In this document: piece after piece, positions 56,759 to 64,000 of the stretch | How the letters are laid out: each line of letters opens with the position of its first letter | Position numbering within the stretch: the first letter of the stretch is position 1 | From: Deroplatys truncata | Lineage: Eukaryota > Arthropoda > Insecta > Mantodea > Mantidae | Assembly: GCA_030765065.1 (NCBI GenBank) | Contig: CM060975.1 | Span: 165,140,993-165,204,992 of the forward strand | Direction of reading: 5' to 3' | DNA: 64,000 nt | Notes under the pieces: generated by a model | What the model was told of the DNA's origin: nothing | Database searches by the model: none | Seen by the model: the letters and a program-made list of their open reading frames with translations, nothing else | Position numbers and translations under genes: made by a program

Positions 56759-57385
56759 TGCAACCGTCTCCGACCTCGGGCTCTGACTTCCCGGGCGTTA
56801 CCCCGGCTTGGGTGAGTGGCCTATCTATATCTATCTCACCCCAGGGTCACACCTCCCAGAACATAGACAGAGGGACCCAATCGCCGTCAAAAGTCAGCAG
56901 CTCATGCAATGGCCCCCCGCGGGACTGCAGTTGAACAGCGGATACGAACACAAACCCTACATGACGACCCCGGGTGGTGGGGATGACGCCATTACCCACT
57001 CACCCAGCTGCGCACCTCGTGCGCGGGTATCCGTCAGGCTGTGTCCACGGAGGATTAAAATAAAAAGATAAAAGTAACTAAAAGTGTGTGGGCGTTTCGC
57101 ACGCAAGGTAGGCCGGCGAAGAAGTAAAAGAGATGTGTAGATGAATGGGGTGGGGCGAAATGTGCATAAAAGGAAGGGAAGAAAGAAACGATGGCGAGGG
57201 GTGACATGGAATGAAATGCACAGAACGCACGAGAGCCTACTTTGAGTCCCCCGGTCACGAGAACGAACCCAGCTCGACCGGATGAGGGTGGAAGAATGAT
57301 GATGACGATGATTGGCTCGGGAACCTCCGGGTACGCCAACACCCGTACTCACATAAGGTGAGCCCCTGAGGGGGCAAATGAAGAA

Positions 57386-57925
57386 GCGTAAGGATGAGCA
57401 GGATAGATAGCACGAGTCAACGGAGAGGACACCCAGTGGATCTTTTGTGCGTAGAACTCCGAGAAGAACGAATGAGGTGAGAGAGCCGCAGGAGACTATG
57501 TGTTGCAGATCGAGGTCGGCGCAAGTCGACAGAGACGCGCAGGATTTCCTAACAGTTCCAGGCCTGAACCACCCGGCCACGGGAGGAGACGTCCCTCTGG
57601 TGGAACCGGTGAACACGACCCAGCAATGGAAGTTTGATAGGCTTCTCTCTAGCAGGGTTAAAAAGTTCCAAATCGCAATTCTCTGCGCTATCTGCCCGTC
57701 AGCGACCGAACCACAGCCCCGGAGTCAACCTGAAACATGAAAAGGAAATGAAATGATAGGAAATCCGTGGTACAATTCACCACTCCATCATTCGCCTATG
57801 TCAACCAGGGAAAACAACGAAACACCCATGGTCAGAGTGGGCGATCCTGGGAATCGAATCCAGGATGTCCCGAATGCTAGCCTCCCATGTTACTGCGGAG
57901 CCATCTCGCTCGGTGCTGGATAAGT
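57386..57925 (-). mobile_element. SINE-1 copy, target of the I-clade LINE
   Basis: The minus strand starts CACCGAGCGAGATGGCTCCG with GTAACATGGGAGGCTAGC, then a B-box-like CTGGATTCGATTCCCAGG. Next come CACTCTGACCATGGGTGTTT, CATAGGCGAATGATGGAGTG (the mutated landmark) and a GC-rich 3' body. The LINE's target duplication cuts the far 3' end. Head quality is the best in the family. Confidence 0.8.
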
Positions 57926-59949
57926 AAGTGTTGTACGATATGAAAACTAATTTTTAGAATTTGATACTGAGTTAGAAATTTAGTAACAGGACCTGTTTGA
58001 ATCCTAGTCATGTCCTGCTTAACTTTTATTCTCATACGTTCTATGTTAATGGATTCAGAATGTACTATTATCAAAATTATGGTTGAACACATGAAAATAT
58101 AACAAATAATGTTCTCTCTTTTTTGATTTGATACAAATTCGTCCTAAGCATGTAAAGTAAATTTGGCATTATCGGGCTTAACGTTGTCATAGTGCTAATG
58201 TCTGTTGATCGAAGGATGCTTCACCAAGAGAACATTTCCGTTAACGGCAGCACATAAGCGTAACAGTAAGAGTAACCAGTCGTATCATCATCCAGAATGG
58301 AAACAGGAAACTTTGTCTTTAAAGGGACAAAATATCGATATTACTCAGTTTTGCCAAACCTTGGAGTATGTTAGCTAATAGCTTCAGATATTATCTTTAA
58401 CGCAAAACTATATTTACAAAGCTTTCTGTATGCAAAATTTTATGTTTGTACCCGTGATCCTCTCTCCTTCGCCCTTCTAATATAGACACAGAATGTCTTA
58501 AAATTACTTATCGGAACTATGAAAGGGATGTCCTGCTGCATCGCTAATCACTAATCATTGTATATCACTAAACGAGACTAATAGAATCGGTCAAAGGCTT
58601 AGAATGTTGTGAGATTTTGGCAATGTAACAAAAGATTTCCCATGTTAGGCATTCAGATTGACACAAGAACAAAAGTAGATGATATAAATTTAACTAAAGT
58701 GACTTCCGATGAAGAAATGATAAATACTCCAGATGCCCATCAAATGAACGAATCATGATTGCAGTTAAAACAAATGTTACTACGTTTACAAAATGGGTGT
58801 TCGTTCATAGCCATAAATGATTTCTCGAGAGTAAGTCAAGAAGCTAGCATTTCCTGAACAACGCTTAGCGACGAACTTTCCTGAATCATCAGCAAATTTC
58901 CATCCAGAACGTTGCGTGCGAGTATCCTATTAGGTACGGCCCATTTTATTCCCTATTCAAGTCTCCTTTGCGAGTCGATTGCAATAACATAATTCAAAAT
59001 CGATATCATAATACGGTATGATATCTATTTTAAACTTCGAGTGTGCTACTTGTTAGCAGCGTTGTTACATATTTTAAGATGAAAAATATTGTGATAAACT
59101 TATAAGAAACAGGAAAATATTTGGAAAACATTGTTGGGCAATTAAAGTTCATTAGCAGCAAAATAAAGCGTTATCTTCATGTTGTATACTTTCCAGACCC
59201 TCATACCCTTAAATATTTATGAAACAGAAAGTATGTACCGTAGTACACTAATTAGTGAGCGAGGTTGCGTCAGTTTTGGATGCTTTTCTTTTCACTTAGT
59301 GAGCCTTGAAGGTGCATGGTAATGAGCGGATATTAGCGAGGTGAAATTTCCGTTCCGCCTTCTGAAGACAAACGTGACAGACTCTTTAGTACCTTCACCC
59401 TTCTTCCTATGTAGAAACACAAGCCAATATTATTCTCCGTGAAGTAATTGGAGTCCAAAATAGAGCATTCCTTAGCTAACTAAATATTCATACCTGTACC
59501 TAAGCATGACGGCTAAATAACATTTATGCACATTAAAGTCATGTTAGTAACTATACTTTATAGTCTGAGGAACGCGAAGAAAGTAAATTACGGTACAAGT
59601 GAGCCCAAGTTCCTTGCCGCTAAGAGCTACAGTGATATCAGGAATCATTTGTTTCAACTTTATAAACCGTTGCCAAATTATCGGAGAGAATTGTGCAAAA
59701 CAACAAACGATATTACAGTTTATGTGATCTGGCGAATTTCGTGATCTTTCATTTTATTATCTTTATAATTTTTTTAAAAACTGCACCGCTGTTCCCATTT
59801 TTCTACGTACAGCTATTAGCACCGTGCCGCGCATAATAACAGAGCCGTTATGTGCAACATTATCACCTATTATCTTATTTTAAGGATAAAAATAAAAATT
59901 TTAAGAATTTTAGAGATTCAATTTATTAGCAGTTCAATTCAATTTTATT
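57926..59949. other. No gene recognised
   Basis: AT-rich DNA of 2 kb. The 72-codon frame at 59526-59744 shows no known motif and no codon bias that I can judge. No repeat was recognised. Confidence 0.45.
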
Positions 59950-60815
59950 CTTTGTACTTTTTCTACCACGTACCTAGTAGGTAGAGAAGGTATTGCATTC
60001 CACCCAAAAACTTGATACCGAGATTTCACCAAAAATACGTGTTTTGGGGCCCCTGAATCCAAAAAGAACATTTTTAGAAAATAATCCGTGCATGTGTGTG
60101 TGTGTGTGTCTTTAAACAGCATAGCGCAAAAAGGAAATGTTGGATAAATACCAAACTTGGAATTTAGTTTCAGTACCTTCCAAACATGTGACACAAATAT
60201 TTTCAAGAAAATCCCCCTACCTCAAACTACCCTTTTGATTTTCTAAAAATGATTCTACAGATTTTGATTAAAATACCGCTTATTAAAGATATATACATAA
60301 AAAATAAAATGTATATTTTGAATTTTCTAGGAGTAGCCTGTGAAGTCCTCTTTATTCGGAAGGAATTTTGTGTAATCTTGTATAACTGATACACGTTAAG
60401 GGGTAGACGAGAACGTACAACACAAACAATGTAGAACTCATTAAAAAACACAATTTGTATCAAATAACTTTTTTGTAGCATCAGGCATTTCCGAGATATC
60501 GTTATTAATGGTTCGATTTCTTCAATACTTCGTCATTCTTTTTAAGTCTCGTCGATTTTCAGTTGTTTCTGGCGATTGCATGGAAAGAGTATGGCATTTT
60601 AAGGCCAGCGTATAGCGTCCTGTTCTTAAAACGCTTGACTATCGCTGTTCCCTTTGTATCTATAACGAAATGTGTAATGTAGCTATTTCTGCAAAGGTTT
60701 ATCCGGATTAAAATAGATAGAAAAATAAACTTTCGTAAAAATAATTGTATTCCCACTAATAAAGGATAGCGGTTAGCAAAAATCATATAAATGTAACACA
60801 TCAGAATTTTTTTCT
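59950..60815 (+). mobile_element. TIR-A copy, near full length
   Basis: Begins TACTTTTTCTACCACGTACC. Then come GGTAGAGAAGGTATTGCATT, CACCCAAAAACTTGATACC, TACGTGTTTTGGGGCCCC, a GT run and AAATACCAAACTTGGAATTT. It continues through TTGAATTTTCTAGGAGTAGC and TATAACGAAATGTGTAATG and ends near AATCATATAAATGTAACACA. The right part most resembles the 29316 copy, so the two form a subgroup. Confidence 0.85.
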
Positions 60816-61077
60816 TTATCTTCCTTTTTTCACGTTTAAGCTCTAATAATATGTGAATTACCTTACAAAATGTTGCTTTAATGACTGTATTGTCACATTG
60901 ATTCTGAATAAAAGAAACCAATGGTAAATATCTGAATTCATTTTGCTTTAGTATAAATTTATTTTCGCAAACTAAGCTTTCAGGAATATATACTGTAAGG
61001 TTTAATTTTTAAACCCCATTAGTCGATTATCATATTCGCTGTATTTTCATAGCTTTCTAAACGTTTGGAACACTAAA

Positions 61078-61575
61078 TTGCAGTGGACTGTGATGCACAG
61101 GGGACCTCGGCACCGATCCAGGAATGAGGATATTATACCGACTCCCACGAGGGGGCGTCCCCAGAAGGGAGGGATAGGCGCAAGGGAGACATGGGGCGGC
61201 CCTAACCAGGAATGGCGGCACAGCAATGACAGGATCCCGACAGTTTCCAGATTGAGACGTCCTGGCAATCGGTCAGGCAGACCAAGGACCCCATTCTATA
61301 CACCGGCAACCAGCCGAAGGCTGCCACGCTGCACCGTTAACACCAACGCTGACACTTCCAACCCTGAAACAGACGAAACGGAGTGAAAGATGAATGAAAT
61401 GATTAATGAAACGAAATGGAGGGACAGGAAATTTGGGGAAGAAATAAAACACTCCAGCATTCGCCTGACGACCCTGGAAGACCCCCGAAAAAACCCATGA
61501 GTCAGATTGGGCGATCGCCGGGAATCAAATCCGAATGCGGGCCACAAACGTTACCGCCTGAACCATTCCTTTAGG
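61078..61575 (-). mobile_element. SINE-1 copy
   Basis: The minus strand runs from GGCGGTAACGTTTGTGGCCC and the B-box-like GGATTTGATTCCCGG. It then has CTGACTCATGGGTTTTTTCG, GTCGTCAGGCGAATGCTGG, CAGGGTTGGAAGTGTCAGC, GCCTTCGGCTGGTTGCCGG and GACGTCTCAATCTGGAAAC. It ends at about 61078 near GATCGGTGCCGAGG. Full length, about 500 bases. Frames on both strands are shadows. Confidence 0.85.
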
Positions 61576-61920
61576 TTTGGGAGCACCAGTTTCATGGCAT
61601 TTTTACATTCCACCCAAAAGTTTTACACCGAGGTTTCATCTGAGATACACGTTTAGAGACTCCCGCCTAATAAGATATTAGAAAATGCTTTGTGTCTGTG
61701 AACAGCATAACTCCAAAATGGAAAAATAATACATTAAACACAAAATTTGGTATTCAAGTTCAACATCTTCCAAGGATGCGACACAAAGCTTTTCAAGAAA
61801 TTCTCCCTCCACAAACCGCCCTTTATAGGAAGTTTTTTATAATTTTCTTAAAAATGGCTCTGACAAGTTTGATTAAAATATGATATGTTTAAGGTATTTT
61901 CATGACAAACAAAATCTATA

Positions 61921-63287
61921 CAGTGTGATTTTATATGATGGACCCATTTTATAAAATTCTTATTTATTAAAGCACAAATCCAACATGAACAATCTGTATA
62001 ACAATGAAAAGAGGAAGTTTCAAAGCTTTTTTCGGCGGGCGGTGATGGTTTTAGAAGCAGCCGGTAGAGTGCTCGCGCAATAGGCCGCCATTGCGTTTCA
62101 AGGTCAGTACGTAGTGGAATGGCTACTGTGGATCACAAGCTTTTCTGCGTTATTGACTTCGCAAAAAGTGAGTCGCAAATTGTAGTGCAGCGGGCATTTC
62201 GTAGCAAATTCGGCATTGAACCACCAACTAGAAAAAGCATTAGCCGTTGGTTTACGCAATTTAAACAGACTGGAAGTGTGTGTAAAGGAAAAAGCACAGG
62301 CCGACCGTGTGTGTCAGAAGAGGACGTCAGATGGATTGAAAACAGTTTTATTTGCAGTCCACGTAAGTCTACCCATAGAGCTAGTAGAGAACTTGGAATA
62401 CCCCAAACCAACTTTATGGAAAGTTCTGAGACGGCGTTTGCTGTACAGGCTCTACCGATTACAATTTGTGCAGGCTGTTAAACCTAAAGACAAAGAGAAT
62501 CGTCTGGAATTTTGGGTTATGTGCTAGGAATGTTGAAGGATGACGTATTTCTACAGCGTATCATTTTTAGCGATGAGGCCACTTTCCACCTTAGTGGAAA
62601 AGTCAACAGACACAATGTTCGCATATGGGGTTTGCAAAACACACATTCAACATTGCAACATGAAAGAGACTCACCGAAGGTAAATGTGTTCTGTGCCTTA
62701 TCCCGTACAATGATTTATGGACCATTTTCTTTGCGGAAATACTGTAACTGGAATAACGACCTGGACATGTTGGAACAATGGCTATTCCCTCAAATTATAG
62801 AAGATTCACAGGACCTCATTTTCTAACATGATGGAGCTCCGCCCCATTGGCACAGCGATATACGAAACTTTTTGAATGAATCCCTTCCTCAGCGCTGGAT
62901 AGGTCGCAGGGTAAATGAAGACCTGGCTCTACACTTCTGACCACCGAGATCTCCTGATCTCACCCCATGTGACTATTTCTTATGGGGTTATGTTAAGGAA
63001 GCTGTTTACGTCTCGCCTCTACCTACAACTCTGGACGACCTGCGGAACCGTATCACTGCTGCCGTGCACTCAGTAACAGAAGATACGCTTGGTCGTGTGT
63101 GGTACGAGATTGGCTATCGTGTAGATGTTTGCCGTGCAGCAAACGGTGGACACATTGAACATTTATAATGTATTAAACAAAACTTTGAAAATTCCTCTGT
63201 TTATTGGTATAAAGATGGTTTATGTTGAATTTGTACTTTAATAAATACGAATTTTATAAAATGGGTCCAACATTTAAAATCACTCTG
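61921..63287 (+). mobile_element. Mariner element, complete ends, mutated transposase
   Basis: Flanked by TA at 61919-61920 and 63288-63289. The left end CAGTGTGATTTTATATGATG and the right end (reverse complement CAGAGTGATTTTAAATGTTG) are inverted repeats of about 70 bases, sharing GGACCCATTTTATAAAATTC. Total length is 1367 bases. The transposase gene fills the interior. Both ends and length are intact, so only the protein is damaged. Confidence 0.93.
62119..63168 (+). pseudogene. Mariner transposase
   Basis: Starts MATVDHKLFCVIDFAKSESQ. The N-terminal helix-turn-helix pair binds the TIR: VVQRAFRSKFGIEPPTRKSI, then STGRPCVSEEDV and ASRELGIP. Frameshifts near 62413 and 62525 move the frame twice (WKVLRRRLLYRLYRLQ; then MLKDDVFLQRIIFSDEATFH with the first catalytic Asp). 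NRHNVRIWG and ERDSPKVNVF follow. A TAA at 62824-62826 replaces a residue just before HDGAPPHW (second Asp). After RWIGR and a TGA at 62938-62940 (Trp in relatives) comes PPRSPDLTPCDYFLWGYVK (third Asp). I count 46 residues between the last two Asp, longer than the 34 of classic mariner and the 41 of rosa-type. The end GGHIEHL is intact. Inactive: two stops and two frameshifts. Confidence 0.9.
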
Positions 63288-63665
63288 TATATTGAATATG
63301 CTGGGAATAGTCTGTGAAGTTCGCTTTATTCTGATTGACTTGTGTATACTTGATAAACCGCAAGAAATAGAGATCTGGTTAAAGCACGCAATTTATGTCA
63401 AGTAACATTTTTCGTGGCATTAACAATTTCTTACACATTCTTTGTTGTTGATGTGAATGTTAAAACAATTTTCTTAAGCGGTAAATCGCTATTCGTTTTT
63501 ACCTGGTGGTCGTGCAAAGAGAATGGAATTTCAAAGCCACTTAAGCCTACACTCCTTTTAGCTGCAAATGTTAATCTCGATTAACATGAAGAAGATAGAA
63601 TAAGCTTTTGTAACATTATTATATGGAAGACTAGATAGAAAAACTAATATGAATGTAACAAATGT

Positions 63666-64000
63666 ATATTTTTTACATGGAGAGCTGCACAATTCATCGT
63701 GTTATATGAGGAAGATGCTTCGCTTATCTACTCCTCCTCTGGTGGTATTCTCTTTGTCTGTCTTGTAAAAATGAAACATTTGATCTATAAACCGAAGAGC
63801 AAAATATAAAAAATAATTTGAAAATGTTTAGTTGAATAGTAGCTATTGCTATATACCGTCTGGAAGCTGGGCGGCTGGGGTTACTAATATGACTATGCTA
63901 ATTGAGTTTCAAAGTAGGCACGTCAAATGTTATTTCAGAGCTGCATAGTGAAAGTCCCTTCTTACTCAACATTAAAACTGATTAGCATCTGTATGATTTC
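63666..64000. other. No gene recognised
   Basis: AT-rich DNA to the end of the window. Nothing identifiable. Confidence 0.5.

Larger units (their letters stand above)
51423..57374 (-). mobile_element. I-clade LINE, near full length
   Basis: A 5.95-kb minus-strand element flanked by the 11-bp duplication CAAATGAAGAA (51412-51422 and 57375-57385). The 5' end on the minus strand starts CCCCCTCAGGGGCTCACC, followed by about 600 bases of GC-rich leader. ORF1 is at 56758-55487 and ORF2 at 55433-51748. A 3' UTR of about 320 bases contains the inverted pair GGGCGCTGATGACC / GGTCATCAGCGCCC region and ends in short ATC repeats rather than poly-A, as in I-type elements. RNase H after the RT and the CCHC-type end support the I group (I, Nimb, Outcast or similar). 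It is clearly richer in G and C than the surrounding DNA. Confidence 0.85.
61590..63665 (+). mobile_element. TIR-A copy interrupted by a mariner
   Basis: The left part 61590-61920 has CATTCCACCCAAAAGTTTTA, ACACGTTTAGAGACTCCC, GTCTGTGAACAGCATAACTC and AGGATGCGACACAAAGC. The right part resumes at 63290 (TTGAATATGCTGGGAATAG) and runs to about 63660 (ATTAACATGAAGAAGATAGA, then AAAACTAATATGAATGTAAC). Removing the mariner restores the family order exactly. The left terminal repeat is missing. Confidence 0.85.

Noticed and set aside
56957-57616. 219-codon open frame on the minus strand
   Set aside because: It spans the 5' leader of the I-clade LINE and crosses the target duplication into a SINE. 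It has no motif, and the length follows from high GC.
59250-59290. GAGCGAGGTTGCGTCAG resembling a SINE-1 head
   Set aside because: Only about 20 bases match, with no B box and no body.
1-64000. Prokaryotic systems such as CRISPR arrays, toxin modules or operons
   Set aside because: There are no spaced direct repeats of the right size and no dense coding. All recognised proteins are eukaryotic transposon types.

Overview
The window looks like a stretch of an arthropod, probably insect, nuclear genome. It is AT-rich, has almost no long open reading frames, and is packed with eukaryotic transposons: I-clade and Jockey-type LINEs, a Ty3/Gypsy-like LTR element, Tc1/mariner, pogo, PIF/Harbinger-like and tRNA-derived SINE copies. 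There are no operons, ribosome-binding sites or CRISPR arrays. The species cannot be named from this sequence. I found no convincing host protein-coding gene and no functional tRNA or rRNA gene. Nearly every coding signal is a decayed transposon protein with stops and frameshifts, so the window is best read as intergenic or intronic DNA.

Layout. 0-12 kb: one arm of a distant inverted repeat with a possible tyrosine-recombinase relic (2.1-2.8 kb), copies of an abundant inverted-repeat element labelled here TIR-A, a SINE split by a 1-kb insertion and then tandemly duplicated (8.2-9.5 kb), a LINE tail, and a pogo-like relic with a zinc-finger-like end (11.0-11.7 kb). 12.6-17.2 kb: eleven tandem copies of the left end of TIR-A followed by its body, then nested SINEs. 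17.2-26 kb: an ATT microsatellite, the second arm of the inverted repeat, a Harbinger-like relic, SINEs and a 92-bp tandem array. 26-35 kb: a shortened pogo element with both ends, a foldback element, a lone LTR, and two TIR-A copies head to head as a large inverted repeat. 35.1-43.8 kb: an LTR retrotransposon on the minus strand, bounded by CCTT duplications, that has lost pol and has a 5'-truncated Jockey LINE inserted in its 3' LTR. 44-51 kb: SINEs, an internally deleted mariner-type element with about 140-bp terminal repeats, another TIR-A copy, and a fragment resembling a nuclease-like LINE C-terminus. 51.4-57.4 kb: an almost full-length I-clade LINE (ORF1, ORF2 with endonuclease, RT and RNase H) with an 11-bp target duplication, inserted in a SINE. 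57.4-64 kb: SINEs, two TIR-A copies, and a complete but mutated mariner sitting inside one of them.

How the parts relate: nesting gives a relative history. TIR-A and the SINEs are the older layers. The LTR element predates the Jockey inside it. The mariner postdates the TIR-A copy it interrupts. The I element postdates the SINE it interrupts. The 308-bp tandem duplication postdates both the SINE and the insertion whose junction it copies. TIR-A and SINE family labels are my own. All family calls come from motifs and alignments read by eye, without database searches.
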